A stretch of 31,770 nucleotides of DNA from Verrucomicrobiota bacterium. Its GTDB lineage: Bacteria; Verrucomicrobiota; Verrucomicrobiia; Limisphaerales; UBA9464. The position numbers and the translations under genes were made by a program. Positions 1 to 8,331 of this stretch are shown here, one piece after another. The notes beneath the pieces are model-generated. The model was not told where the DNA came from. It made no database searches and saw nothing but the letters and a program-made list of their open reading frames with translations. Numbering within the stretch: position 1 is the first letter of the stretch; each line of letters opens with the position of its first letter. Where the stretch lies: contig JAPLUH010000229.1 in NCBI GenBank assembly GCA_026397675.1, forward strand, positions 1 to 31,770. Reading direction: 5' to 3'.

Positions 1-486
1 CTTCGGCCCGTGGTTGGCAAAGTGTCGGGAACCCAATTGCATGTTCTCTTCGTCGATGAGGCCGACAAAGAGGATTTCAGTATGCGCCGGCCGTGGGCCC
101 GCGGCGGTCACGTTGAGCAAGGATTGAAAGTAAGCGCAGACCGACCCTTTGGTGTCGCACGCGCCGCGCCCATAAACGCGCCCGTCGCGGACAACGGGCT
201 TGAGCTGCAGCGCGTAGGCGGGTTCACCGACCGTGTCGAGGTGTGGAGCTAAAAGGACCCGTTGGCGGACTTGGCCCCGCGGAGTTAGTCGGACAAGGAG
301 GTTGGAGCGTCCCGGGACCACCGGTTGTAATTCCACCTCTAGGCCGTGTTGACGGGCGGCCGATGCCAGGAATTCCGCCACCCGATGTTCGCCATGAAAA
401 TTGGGATCGCTGAAAAAGGCAGGGTTCACGCTGGGCAGCGCGATGAGATTCTGAAGTAACCGGACGCTGGTGGGTTGGGAGGCCAC
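1..486 (-). CDS. M20 family metallopeptidase, N-terminal part (runs off the left edge)
   Basis: The 162 visible residues are the N-terminal catalytic region of an M20 amidohydrolase, the ArgE/DapE/carboxypeptidase G2 superfamily. Seen on the minus strand: APHLDTVGE gives the metal-ligand His and the Asp two residues on; GRGACDTKG gives the bridging Asp; IDEE gives the catalytic and metal-binding Glu pair. These are in canonical order and the frame is open to base 1, so the dimerisation domain and C-terminus lie outside the window. I chose GTG at 486, which has AAGG about 11 bases upstream. A TTG at 528, directly after the stop of the AraC gene, is an alternative. The gene sits 42 bases downstream of the AraC gene on the same strand and is probably cotranscribed. 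The substrate cannot be decided: deacetylation, desuccinylation or dipeptide cleavage all fit this fragment. Confidence 0.88.
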   Translation of the reverse strand, partial: MASQPTSVRLLQNLIALPSVNPAFFSDPNFHGEHRVAEFLASAARQHGLEVELQPVVPGRSNLLVRLTPRGQVRQRVLLAPHLDTVGEPAYALQLKPVVRDGRVYGRGACDTKGSVCAYFQSLLNVTAAGPRPAHTEILFVGLIDEENMQLGSRHFANHGPK

Positions 487-528
487 GGTGCCGATGACCT
501 TACCAGCCGGTTCGCTCCGCGGCGACAA

Positions 529-1500
529 TCAACTTTTACGGGTGGTGACCCGTTGGGTCGGTGTGGCCATCGGGTAGAGCCCCGGACAGCAGCCGAAAGT
601 TTGATGAAACGCGGCGCTGAAGTGGCTAAGGCTGGAATAGCCCACCTCCACCGCCGCCTCCGTCACGTTGAACGAGCCAGATCGCAACAAGGTAGCCGCC
701 TTTTCCATCCGCAGCTGCCGCAAGTACTGGGGAATGGTTTGACCCATTTCCTTCGAAAAGGTCCGGCTCAGGTAGAACGGACTGCATGCGGCCTCCCGGG
801 CGATGATGTCCAGCGACGGAGGGTGGGTGAGGTCTTTCTTGAGGGCCTCAACGACGGTCTCCACACGGTCACGGGCAACCCGCTGTTGGCGATGACAGAA
901 CAGTTCGGAATCCGAAGGTGGGGCGAAGAAGAACTCGCTCATTAACTCCCGGACCTTGGCCCCATACCAAAGCCGTTGGGCTCCGGCCAAGACCGGAGGT
1001 TGGCGCAAGGCCATGACCAGGTCGCGTTGACGGGAGGAGAGGGGTTCGGGTTCTGAGACGCCGGAAACGGCCGGTTGGGCATCCAGCGATGTCTGAATGA
1101 GGGGGTGGAGAAACTCTCGGCTCTCACCTAGTTCTCGGCGTAGGAAATCGGGGCGAAACTCCACCGTGATGAACTGGTGGGTTTGTGCCGGGGAGCGGAG
1201 AGCAGAGAGTGGGGATTGGCCTTGGCGATAGAAACCGGCGGACTGGTTTCGAAATTGAGCGGTCTTGCTGCCGCTGCTGACCGAACCTTGGCCAGAGAGA
1301 TTCAGGCAGAGTTCGACGCTCCCAGGATGGAAGCTGCGGGCCCAGTCGATCGGATCGGAGGCTTTGAAATCATGCCATTCCAAGCTGAAGCCCAGGCTTC
1401 CGAAACTGCCGAAGAGTTGCCGCCAACCCGCACCGATGGCAGCCCAAGCAGCAACCTCGCCTTCGAAGCGGGGCGGGTTTGTCTTGGGAATCCGAGGCAT
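529..1500 (-). CDS. AraC family transcriptional regulator
   Basis: A 323-residue regulator with a C-terminal AraC/XylS double helix-turn-helix. The DNA-binding part reads through SLDIIAREAACSPFYLSRTF, QYLRQLRMEKAATLLRSG and VTEAAVEVGYSSLSHFSAAF, matching both HTH units and the conserved F-x-F/GxxP end (FGCCPGLYP). The first roughly 190 residues form an effector-binding-like region that I cannot assign to a ligand. It resembles the cupin-type sensor half (FITVEFRPDF). I chose the ATG at 1500. A longer reading from TTG at 1551 adds 17 residues of poor quality. The gene is divergent from cysS, with 176 bases between the starts, and lies just upstream of the M20 peptidase gene, which it may control. 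Confidence 0.9.
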   Translation of the reverse strand: MPRIPKTNPPRFEGEVAAWAAIGAGWRQLFGSFGSLGFSLEWHDFKASDPIDWARSFHPGSVELCLNLSGQGSVSSGSKTAQFRNQSAGFYRQGQSPLSALRSPAQTHQFITVEFRPDFLRRELGESREFLHPLIQTSLDAQPAVSGVSEPEPLSSRQRDLVMALRQPPVLAGAQRLWYGAKVRELMSEFFFAPPSDSELFCHRQQRVARDRVETVVEALKKDLTHPPSLDIIAREAACSPFYLSRTFSKEMGQTIPQYLRQLRMEKAATLLRSGSFNVTEAAVEVGYSSLSHFSAAFHQTFGCCPGLYPMATPTQRVTTRKS

Positions 1501-1676
1501 GTCCGTAAATCTGTGAGACTCGAGCGTAGTCCGCGAGGGGCGGACCGACAAGAATCCCTGCCAAAGGGGGCTTGGATAGTCCGAGGAGAACTTCCCGAAT
1601 TCTTTTCAAGGTCGAATCCCCAGCCTCACGATGCCTTTCTATTTTGCGCCGGAGGGGTAGGCTCCCAATCCATCGC

Positions 1677-3101
1677 ATGGCCCTGCGCTTGTTTAACTCG
1701 CTCCACCGTCGGGTGGAAGAATTCACCCCACTGTTCCCTGACGCCGAATCCGTCGGATTCTACTGCTGTGGGCCTACGGTGTACGACTTCGGTCACATCG
1801 GAAACTTTCGGACCTTCGTCTTTGCAGATCTCCTGCGGCGCTACCTCGAATTTCGGGGATTTCGCGTCAACCACGTGATGAATATCACGGACGTGGAGGA
1901 CAAGATTATCCGCCAAGTGGCGGCCACGGGACAGTCGCTGGCTGAGTTCACTGGCCAGTACACCGAGGCCTTTCTCGCGGATTTAGCCACCCTTTCTTGT
2001 CTCAAACCGCATTTTTTGCCCAAGGCAACGGACTACATCCCTCAGATCATCGACCTTATCCAGCGGTTGGAGCAGCGAGGCATCGCCTACCGGGCGGGCG
2101 ATGGTTCGGTTTACTTTAGTATCAACAAGTACCGGGCCTGCGGTTGTTGCTATGGACAGTTGGTGACGCTGGATCCGGAGGCGCAGCGGCGCACCGAACG
2201 CGTCTCGGGCGACTCCTACGACAAGGACGACCTGGCCGATTTCGCACTGTGGAAGGCTCGGGTTCCCGGCGATGGGGTTGTCTTCTGGGACAGTCCTTGG
2301 GGTGAAGGTCGCCCGGGTTGGCACATCGAGTGTTCGGCCATGAGCATGGCCATTCTCGGACCGAGCTTTGATCTTCACCTCGGTGGCGAAGATTTGGCGT
2401 TCCCTCATCACGAAGACGAGATCGCCCAGAGTGAAGGGACCGGGCTCCAGCAGCCGGGTCGACCGTTCGTGAAGCATTGGGTGCACGCGGCTCATTTGCT
2501 GGTAGACGGCAAGAAGATGAGCAAGTCACTGGGCAACTTCTTCACGGTGCGAGATTTGTTGGGACAGGGATTTCAAGGTCGAGAAATCCGCTTCCTTCTC
2601 ATCAGCGCGCATTATCGCGAGACATTCAATTTCACCCGAGACGGCCTCGAGGCCACCCGATCGGCATTGGCTCGCTTGGACGCCACCGTCGCTCAGTTGA
2701 CCGAGCGAGCCGGGTCGGAGGTCCCCGAGACCTCCACGCCGCCGTCGGCCTTGGAGATGTCGTTCACTGAGGCCTTAGATGACGACCTCAATGTTTCGAA
2801 AGCATGGGCAGTGATCTTTGACTGGGTCCGGGAAACCAATGCGGCCTTGGCGTCGGGTTCGCTGAGCCCGAGCGCCGCCGCGGCTCGCCTTCAGTCTTGG
2901 TTGAGGGTCGATGGAGTCATGGGCTTGGGCGGGCGCCCTGTGGCGGAAGTCCCCGCCGCTGCGATAGCGTTGCTGGAGAAGCGCAATGCCGCCAAAGCGG
3001 CTCGCGACTTTGGAATGGCCGATACCGTGCGCAATGAGCTCAAGGCCCTGGGTTGGACCGTCGAGGATTCCAAGACTGGGTCGAAGCTCAAACGTCTCTA
3101 A
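1677..3101 (+). CDS. cysS: Cysteinyl-tRNA synthetase
   Basis: Class I synthetase of 474 residues, a normal length, charging tRNA-Cys in the cytoplasm. Visible signatures: CGPTVYD with the zinc ligand Cys31, the GHIGN form of the HIGH motif (His40-Asn43), WHIECSAM with Cys219, the FPHHEDEIAQSE zinc/active-site segment, and KMSKS at 280-284. The C-terminal part carries the DALR-like helical region and a final helical segment (RNAAKAARDFGMADTVRNEL). ATG 1677 places the N-terminus (MALRLFNSL) where the family begins; the open frame extends upstream to a TTG at 1572 with unrelated residues. No close ribosome-binding site is visible. One oddity is a local cysteine cluster C-G-C-C at residues 155-158, near where many homologues have a Gly-Lys-Leu loop. 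The next gene starts 10 bases after the stop. Confidence 0.97.
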   Translation: MALRLFNSLHRRVEEFTPLFPDAESVGFYCCGPTVYDFGHIGNFRTFVFADLLRRYLEFRGFRVNHVMNITDVEDKIIRQVAATGQSLAEFTGQYTEAFLADLATLSCLKPHFLPKATDYIPQIIDLIQRLEQRGIAYRAGDGSVYFSINKYRACGCCYGQLVTLDPEAQRRTERVSGDSYDKDDLADFALWKARVPGDGVVFWDSPWGEGRPGWHIECSAMSMAILGPSFDLHLGGEDLAFPHHEDEIAQSEGTGLQQPGRPFVKHWVHAAHLLVDGKKMSKSLGNFFTVRDLLGQGFQGREIRFLLISAHYRETFNFTRDGLEATRSALARLDATVAQLTERAGSEVPETSTPPSALEMSFTEALDDDLNVSKAWAVIFDWVRETNAALASGSLSPSAAAARLQSWLRVDGVMGLGGRPVAEVPAAAIALLEKRNAAKAARDFGMADTVRNELKALGWTVEDSKTGSKLKRL

Positions 3102-3111
3102 TGGACCGGTG

Positions 3112-3489
3112 ATGGAAACCCCAGGCCTCGGAGTCGTCGCTCTTAAACCGTGGGAGAACGCCGTGCTGCGCCATTTGTTATTAGCGGAGCCTGATGCGGC
3201 GCTGGCGACTCAGTTGGCCGGCGTGACGGTCTTGGGACGTGAACGGTTGGGAACCGCGCTGTTGATCCGACTTCGCGCCCCGGACGGTTCATTTCCCGGA
3301 ACTCGCGGTGCCATTTTTGGAGGCCATACCTTTGCCCAGATTAAAGGATGCCCTTCAAGAGCGGCCTTCACACTCCACCTCGATGACCAGGGCTGGGTGA
3401 GCCACCTGTTTGCCTTTCTGGAGGATGATTTCCCTTGGCCGTCGAAGACGGATGTCGTCGAGGTGTTGGACGCAAAGAGTCAGCCCTGA
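3112..3489 (+). CDS. Hypothetical protein (125 aa), unrecognised
   Basis: A small protein of 125 residues that I do not recognise. It starts with ATG 10 bases after cysS and reads MKP-free, without a signal peptide or membrane segment. It is moderately acidic, with a probable alpha/beta core (GTALLIRLRAPDGSFPG, then AAFTLHLDDQGWVSHLFAF). A cysteine occurs in QIKGCPSRAAF. The tight coupling to cysS and a good GC-rich codon pattern support it as a real gene, probably in the cysS transcript. Its 3' end overlaps the end of the convergent comF gene by 10 bases. No function can be inferred. Confidence 0.65.
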   Translation: METPGLGVVALKPWENAVLRHLLLAEPDAALATQLAGVTVLGRERLGTALLIRLRAPDGSFPGTRGAIFGGHTFAQIKGCPSRAAFTLHLDDQGWVSHLFAFLEDDFPWPSKTDVVEVLDAKSQP

Positions 3490-4289
3490 CGGGTTGGCCG
3501 CAGATCAATTTCCAAGATGGCCCGAGCGACGGCCCAAACGACCACGCGTTCGGCGCCTAGATTTTTCAGAACGGCCGCCACTCCATCGGTGGTTGCCCCA
3601 GTGGTGAGGACGTCGTCCACGATGATCCATGATCCGTGGATTTGAGGGGAACGGGCTGGTTCGAACGCGGTCCTCATGTTGGAAATCCGATCCTCTCGAC
3701 TCAGGGAAGTTTGGCTCGAAGTGGCCTCACGGCGTCGGACTCGATTCGTCTCCAAGGGCACGCCCAGCGCGTGAGCCAGGGGCGCGGCCAGTCGCTCGGC
3801 CTGATTGAATTCGCGCTCACGTTGTTTGACGCGGTGCAGTGGTACCGGCACCACTCCTTGCCAGGGATGGCCGATTAATCGGGGCAACGCGGCCTCCATG
3901 AGCAGCCCCGACAGGAAGGTCCCGAACCAGGGCTCTTTCTGGTACTTGAGCCGGTGGATGCATTCCAGAGTGATGCCCTCGGCGATGGCGGCAGCTCGGG
4001 CTTCATTCCAGGCCCAGGAATCCCTTCGGCAGGCGGTACAGGTTTGAGAGCCGATGATCTTCCCGGAGAACGGTATTCCACAGCGTTGGCAGCAGGGCTC
4101 GGTGATCCGGCGGACACTGCCCTGGCACGTAGTGCAGACGTAACCCTGATCGCGATCGGCCCGATGTTGGTGGCAGACAGCACAAACCGGGGGATACACG
4201 AGCCCCAGAATGACCTCGGGCCAATTGCCTAGTCCGAGCCCGCCGACAGGCCTGTGAATGGGACCGCTGATGGAGCGTTCAAGGAGCAT
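3480..4289 (-). CDS. comF: ComF family protein (phosphoribosyltransferase-like)
   Basis: The product has an N-terminal double zinc-ribbon and a C-terminal type I phosphoribosyltransferase fold, the ComF/GntX arrangement linked to DNA uptake in competent bacteria. Four Cys pairs are visible: CAVC, CTTC, CQRC and CTAC. They are followed by VPVPLHRVKQREREFNQAE, the family signature, and WIIVDDVLTTGATTDG, the PRPP-binding loop. I chose ATG 4289, giving 269 residues. A GTG at 4346 would add 19 residues and increase the overlap with the upstream gene. With ATG 4289 the overlap is still 11 bases, so the two are probably translationally coupled. The biochemical reaction of ComF is not firmly established in the family, and the PRTase residues alone do not give a substrate. 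Confidence 0.9.
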   Translation of the reverse strand: MLLERSISGPIHRPVGGLGLGNWPEVILGLVYPPVCAVCHQHRADRDQGYVCTTCQGSVRRITEPCCQRCGIPFSGKIIGSQTCTACRRDSWAWNEARAAAIAEGITLECIHRLKYQKEPWFGTFLSGLLMEAALPRLIGHPWQGVVPVPLHRVKQREREFNQAERLAAPLAHALGVPLETNRVRRREATSSQTSLSREDRISNMRTAFEPARSPQIHGSWIIVDDVLTTGATTDGVAAVLKNLGAERVVVWAVARAILEIDLRPTRQG

Positions 4290-5235
4290 TGCCCAGAGGG
4301 GTAGGATTGGCGGGGTTGGCTGGGCTCTTGCGGCGTCCGAGGACACCCATAAAAAAAGCGCTGGTAACCGCGATCACCGCAAAGGTTAGCCAGCCATCGT
4401 GCAGGCGGCCCGAGCCCCACCACCACGATTGAGTGCCTTGGTGGGTCAGCGGTGCCGTGAAGAACGTGTAGGATTTGAACCAGAAGATCCATCCGGCGTG
4501 CAAACCCAACGGGAGCCACAGCGCTCCGGTCCGCTCGCGGCACCAGGCCAGTAACCAGCCGATCGCCCCAAGGGTGAGAATTCCGGGGAACACCTGCGAG
4601 GGTTGGCTCAGACCCGAAAGCATGCGGCCCAGCATTTCTAAGCCGGTCCAAGGACCCACTGAAAGGGGGGCTTCAGGCCGGTGGAAGAAATGGACCAGAG
4701 CATAGAGAGCCGCGCTGCTTAGGGCGGCCGCGGGAAAAGAAAATTGGCGGCGAAGCGATCCAAAGACCACCCCACGGAACAGCAGCTCCTCCATGAATGA
4801 AACGGCGATGGCAGCACCAAGGGCCCGCACCGCATGAGAGAGCAACAAGCTCCAGGAATGGCCTGAATCCCAGGTGCGGACGCCGAATCCCAGAGACAGG
4901 AGCGCCACGATAGCCAACGACAGCATTCCGCCAGCGAGGCCGATGAACAGGTCCCGGCGCGCGGATCGGCCCCACACCATGCCGACGGAGTGCCAACCCG
5001 GAAACAGGCCGCTTTTGGCCATGGGCCATAGTCCGAGTAAGGCGACCCCCAGAAGACTCCGGTCGACATACCGGCGAAACGGTTGCGCGGCCAATGAAGA
5101 GTGAGGGCCCACGTGCTGGACGAACATCCAAAGCCACGGAGCCAGGAGGGCCCCACCCACAAACACCGCCGCCAGGTATCCACCCAAGACCCAAGCTGGG
5201 TTGGGTGGTAGATTGGGTATCGATGGCCGATTCAT
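4279..5235 (-). CDS. CPBP family intramembrane metalloprotease (CAAX/Abi type)
   Basis: An integral membrane protein of 318 residues with about eight hydrophobic segments. The CPBP (CAAX protease and bacteriocin-processing) motifs are clear: motif 1 MEELLFRG with Glu149, Glu150 and Arg154; motif 2 ALVHFF with His182; and a third motif GLHAGWIFW. These glutamates and histidines form the catalytic site in the Rce1-like family. The gene starts 68 bases after the zur stop on the same strand and overlaps comF, so it probably belongs to the znu-zur transcript or has a weak promoter of its own. A link to zinc is not shown by the sequence. Members act in protein processing, bacteriocin immunity or signalling; the substrate here is unknown. 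Confidence 0.9.
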   Translation of the reverse strand: MNRPSIPNLPPNPAWVLGGYLAAVFVGGALLAPWLWMFVQHVGPHSSLAAQPFRRYVDRSLLGVALLGLWPMAKSGLFPGWHSVGMVWGRSARRDLFIGLAGGMLSLAIVALLSLGFGVRTWDSGHSWSLLLSHAVRALGAAIAVSFMEELLFRGVVFGSLRRQFSFPAAALSSAALYALVHFFHRPEAPLSVGPWTGLEMLGRMLSGLSQPSQVFPGILTLGAIGWLLAWCRERTGALWLPLGLHAGWIFWFKSYTFFTAPLTHQGTQSWWWGSGRLHDGWLTFAVIAVTSAFFMGVLGRRKSPANPANPTPLGNAP

Positions 5236-5303
5236 TGGAGCCTGGCGGAAGAGGATAGGAGGAGAAACCGACTCTCCGCATCATGGCATGCCGGCGGCCA
5301 TGC

Positions 5304-5777
5304 TCAAGGCGCTTGGCAGTTGGGGCAGAGCCCGAAGAATTCCATTCGGTGGGAAATTTGGGTAAATCCATGCCGGCGGGCCAACTGATCCTGAAATTCA
5401 TTAAGGAAGCAGTCGTCGAGCTCGACGATGCGCGCGCAGCGGGTGCATACCAAATGATGGTGATGGCTATCGCCCTCTTCGGGAGACAATTCGAAGCGAG
5501 CGGCCCCATCGCCGAAATCGTAGCGCCTGACCAGCCCCATGCGCTCGAGGGTGTGCATGTTTCGGTAGATGGTTGCTAGATCGCAGTCGAGCTTGCCCAG
5601 CGAGGTGTGGATTTCCTTAATCGTCAGAGGGGACGAATGCTTGCGGAGCACGTCGAGAATCGCCTGACGCGGGGCGGTGATCTTTAGTTCACCTCGGCGC
5701 AGCTTGTCTGTCAGGTCGGACAGCGGTTGCTGGATGAGTCGGTGAGGGTGCTGGTGCTGGGGGCAGGGCCGGCTCAT
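5304..5777 (-). CDS. zur: Fur family regulator, probably zinc-responsive (Zur)
   Basis: A 157-residue Fur-family repressor. The winged helix covers about residues 20-95 (ITAPRQAILDVL, then DLATIYRNMHTLERMGLV). The C-terminal metal-sensing and dimerisation part has HHHH at 105-108 and the structural zinc pairs C111-x2-C114 and C151-x2-C154. The start codon overlaps the znuB stop as ATGA (5777-5774), so regulator and transporter are translationally coupled. Position directly after znuACB is the reason for calling it Zur instead of Fur, Mur or PerR; sequence alone does not separate them. An unusual N-terminus, MSRPCPQHQHPH, carries three histidines and a cysteine and shares an 18-base identity with the histidine tail of ZnuC. 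It probably represses its own operon at the palindrome at 8356-8370. Confidence 0.9.
   Translation of the reverse strand: MSRPCPQHQHPHRLIQQPLSDLTDKLRRGELKITAPRQAILDVLRKHSSPLTIKEIHTSLGKLDCDLATIYRNMHTLERMGLVRRYDFGDGAARFELSPEEGDSHHHHLVCTRCARIVELDDCFLNEFQDQLARRHGFTQISHRMEFFGLCPNCQAP
5743..5760. repeat. 18-bp direct repeat, copy in zur
   Basis: TGAGGGTGCTGGTGCTGG occurs here and again, identically, at 6604-6621. In both genes it is read on the minus strand in the frame that gives Gln-His-Gln-His-Pro-His. It lies near the N-terminus of the Fur-family regulator. Short internal periodicity (GCTGGT twice) may have favoured its origin. Confidence 0.85.
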
Positions 5778-6589
5778 GGTGCGTACTGGTGGGCACGTTG
5801 CAGCCGACCTCCAAGTAGGGACACAATAAACAATCCGACCAAGGTCAGCGTGATGCAGGGGCCACTGGGCAAGTTGAGCGGATAAGAGAGAACGACCCCG
5901 CCACCGGCGCCGATGAGCCCAAGGAACAGGCTCAAGAGAATTTGCTGTCGCAGACTTCGGGCCAGATTCCGAGCCGCCGCCGGTGGAATCACCACCAACG
6001 AGGTCACGAGGATGATGCCGAGCAGGCGTATGCTCAGCGCGACGGTGACGGTGAGTAGGGCAACGAATCCGTAGTTGAGCCAGCGCACTGGGATACCCGA
6101 CACGTGGGCCAGATCGGAATGGGCGGTCAATAGAGCCAGAGCGTTGAGCTTCCAGAAAAGGACCGAGCCCACGGTGATCAACACCACCAAGGCCAGAGCA
6201 GCATCACCCCATCCGACGGAAAGAATGTCACCAAAGAGGTACCGGTCGAGCTCACCGCGATAGCCCTTGAGGAGACTCAAAATTACCATACCCAAGGCCA
6301 CCGACCCGCTGAGCAACAGGGCCATGATGGTGTCGTTGAGGAGGGCGGTTCGTTCTTTGAGCCAGAGAATCAGACCTGCGATCAGCAGGCTAAAGAGGAT
6401 CATGGGGACCGTAGGGTCCGGCAGACCGAGCCAGAATCCGAGGGCAACACCGGCCAGAGCTGCATGGGCGACGGTATCGCTGAAGAAGGACATGCGCCGG
6501 GCCGTAACGAAGACGCCGATGAATCCGCAGAGCGGTCCCAGAAAGAGTGCGGTCAGGACCGCGCGCAGCATGAAGGGTTCAATGTCCAT
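5774..6589 (-). CDS. znuB: Zinc/manganese ABC transporter permease (ZnuB type)
   Basis: A membrane permease of 271 residues from the ABC-3 (ZnuB/TroC/MntB) family, with about eight hydrophobic helices. Characteristic stretches are MLRAVLTALFLGPLCGFIG at the N-terminus, RRMSFFSDTVAHAALAGVAL (family signature with the histidine), LFGDILSVGW, and IRLLGIILVTSLVVIPPAAA near the C-terminus. I chose ATG 6589 (MDIEPFML); the frame is open to 6667 but the extra residues are unlike the family. The start overlaps the znuC stop by 11 bases and the stop overlaps the zur start. It works with ZnuC and ZnuA to import divalent metal across the inner membrane. Confidence 0.94.
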   Translation of the reverse strand: MDIEPFMLRAVLTALFLGPLCGFIGVFVTARRMSFFSDTVAHAALAGVALGFWLGLPDPTVPMILFSLLIAGLILWLKERTALLNDTIMALLLSGSVALGMVILSLLKGYRGELDRYLFGDILSVGWGDAALALVVLITVGSVLFWKLNALALLTAHSDLAHVSGIPVRWLNYGFVALLTVTVALSIRLLGIILVTSLVVIPPAAARNLARSLRQQILLSLFLGLIGAGGGVVLSYPLNLPSGPCITLTLVGLFIVSLLGGRLQRAHQYAP

Positions 6590-7373
6590 GGCTGCCGTGG
6601 GAATGAGGGTGCTGGTGCTGGTACGGGGTGAAATGAATGCCGTAGGCCTGCCTGAGGGACTCTGCATTCATCACTTCTTCGGGAGCGCCCTCGCAGCAAA
6701 TGACGCCATTGAGGGCGAAAACTCGACTGGCGTGGCGATACACCATGGAAAGGTCGTGCGATACGAGAACGACCGTGAGTCGCCGGCGTCGATGCACTTC
6801 GGCGATCAGCTCGTAGAAATCGGCCTCACCGGGGGTGTCTACTCCCGCGGTCGGTTCATCCAGCAACAGCAATTCGGGCTCATTGAGCAGGCTGGAGCAA
6901 ATGAGGACGCGCTGGAGTTGCCCGCCGCTGAGTCCGGCCACGGGGCGGTCTAGCAATCGGGTCACATCCATTTCGCCGACGGCCTCGTGCAAGAGTGCAT
7001 CGATTTGGCGAGAAGGTCGCCAGAACCAACCGGCGGTGAGGGGTCGGCGGATGGCCAAGAATTCCCGGACCGTCAGCATGAAACTCGGATCGAGTTGGAG
7101 CCGTTGGGGCACGTAGCCCATCCGCTTCAAGATTCCCGGACCCGGTGGGCCTTCTTGTAGCAGGCGGACCGATCCCGAGTCCGGTTTCTGCAAGCCCAAG
7201 AGGCAGCGCAGCAAGGTGGTTTTGCCGGACCCATTGGGGCCGATGAGCGCCACCATTTGGCCGGCTTCGATGCGTAGGTTCACACCCCGAAGCACGGGGT
7301 TACCGCCAAGGCGGACGTGGAGGTCTCGAACCTCAACAGCGGCTGATTTCTGCGATCGAAAGGCGATGTCCAT
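6579..7373 (-). CDS. znuC: Zinc/manganese ABC transporter ATP-binding protein (ZnuC type)
   Basis: A 264-residue ABC ATPase. Walker A GPNGSGKT is at 45-52, the Q-loop VPQ at 88-90, the signature LSGGQ at 148-152, Walker B LLLLDE at 168-173, the D-loop AGVD, and the switch histidine in VSHD at about 206. It powers metal import with ZnuB. The last 13 residues form a histidine-rich tail with six histidines (QHQHPHSHGSHGH), a likely metal-binding extension also seen in some other metal-transporter ATPases. The tail is outside the catalytic core and may buffer or sense zinc. The gene begins 6 bases after znuA and overlaps znuB. Confidence 0.95.
   Translation of the reverse strand: MDIAFRSQKSAAVEVRDLHVRLGGNPVLRGVNLRIEAGQMVALIGPNGSGKTTLLRCLLGLQKPDSGSVRLLQEGPPGPGILKRMGYVPQRLQLDPSFMLTVREFLAIRRPLTAGWFWRPSRQIDALLHEAVGEMDVTRLLDRPVAGLSGGQLQRVLICSSLLNEPELLLLDEPTAGVDTPGEADFYELIAEVHRRRRLTVVLVSHDLSMVYRHASRVFALNGVICCEGAPEEVMNAESLRQAYGIHFTPYQHQHPHSHGSHGH
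6604..6621. repeat. 18-bp direct repeat, copy in znuC
   Basis: Identical to 5743-5760. It encodes the first part of the histidine-rich C-terminal tail of the ATPase on the minus strand, in the same reading frame as the copy in the regulator gene. Confidence 0.85.
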
Positions 7374-7379
7374 GATGCT

Positions 7380-8324
7380 TTAGCGCAGAGCTGATTCCAG
7401 CGTGCGCAAGTTTCGGCGAAGCCCATCGATGTAGAAGGTCCGGGAAGCGGAGCCGGTCTCGAGGACATCGAGTTCGGCAACGCCAATGGAAAGATCGCTA
7501 GCCAGACGTTGGATCAACCGAGGATGGAACTGAGGTTCGGAGAAAATCATGCGGACCTGTTGTTTTCGGATGGCCTGGGAGAGTTGTGCGAGGTACTTCG
7601 GCGAAGGGTCGACGCTCGGGACTTCTTCGACAACGCCGACGAGCTCAAGGTCATACCGTCGGCAGAAGTACGGGAAGGCATCATGGAAGGTGACGATCTT
7701 GCGGTTGGTCAGACCTTTGAGCGAGGAACGGATTTGTGTATCGAGTTGGTCTAACTCTTGGAGATAAGACGCTCCACGGCGGTTGTACCCTTCGGCGTGG
7801 GTAGGATCGGCCTGACAGAGGGCCTGGACGATATTAGAGACACAATGTTGGGCGAAGACAGGGTCGAGCCAGACATGTGGATTGGCGTCATCCTCGCCGT
7901 GATCATGACTGTGGTCCGGGTGAGATTTTTTGGATCCGCTGGTCTTGGAATCCATGGCCAGCGGAGTGAGGTGGTGGATGAGCTGCTGCTGGAGCCCATC
8001 GGTCACCGTGATGACCCGGCGGGAGGGTTTTGAAGCCCCTCGGGTCACTGCTCGTGTGAGCCAAGTGTCCACGCCCAAGCCATTCATGAGGACCACGTCG
8101 GCCGCGGCCAATTTCCTAAGATCGGAGGGTCGGAATTGGAAGTCGTGGGGGCCGACGTTGGCCGGCAGCAAGCTCTCCACCGTTGCCGCATCACCGGCGA
8201 CGTTGGCCGCCCAAGAATAGATGACGGGCAGCGTGGTTAAGACCCGGACTTCAGCGGCTGGTGATCGAAGGACAGCGAGCAGGCCGAGCAGCAAAGCCAA
8301 TAAGTGGGAGCGGTGGCCATTCAC
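7380..8324 (-). CDS. znuA: Zinc ABC transporter substrate-binding protein (ZnuA type)
   Basis: A secreted metal-binding lipocalin-free cluster A-I protein of 314 residues. The signal peptide runs from NGHRSH through the hydrophobic LLALLLGLLAVL to SPAA, with cleavage likely before EVRV. Metal ligands can be placed at GPHDF, NPHVWLDP, TFHDAF and the acidic FSEPQF region. Between the first two lies a His/Asp-rich loop (KKSHPDHSHDHGEDD), the feature that separates zinc-type from manganese-type binding proteins. GTG 8324 gives the best signal peptide. A TTG at 8360 is in frame but would lie inside the putative operator and -35 box. It is the first gene of znuACB-zur and delivers zinc to ZnuBC. 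Confidence 0.94.
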   Translation of the reverse strand: MNGHRSHLLALLLGLLAVLRSPAAEVRVLTTLPVIYSWAANVAGDAATVESLLPANVGPHDFQFRPSDLRKLAAADVVLMNGLGVDTWLTRAVTRGASKPSRRVITVTDGLQQQLIHHLTPLAMDSKTSGSKKSHPDHSHDHGEDDANPHVWLDPVFAQHCVSNIVQALCQADPTHAEGYNRRGASYLQELDQLDTQIRSSLKGLTNRKIVTFHDAFPYFCRRYDLELVGVVEEVPSVDPSPKYLAQLSQAIRKQQVRMIFSEPQFHPRLIQRLASDLSIGVAELDVLETGSASRTFYIDGLRRNLRTLESALR

Positions 8325-8331
8325 GGTCGGC

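Noticed and set aside
475..945. Plus-strand open frame opposite the AraC gene
   Set aside because: It is antisense to the helix-turn-helix region of a recognisable regulator and has no domain of its own.
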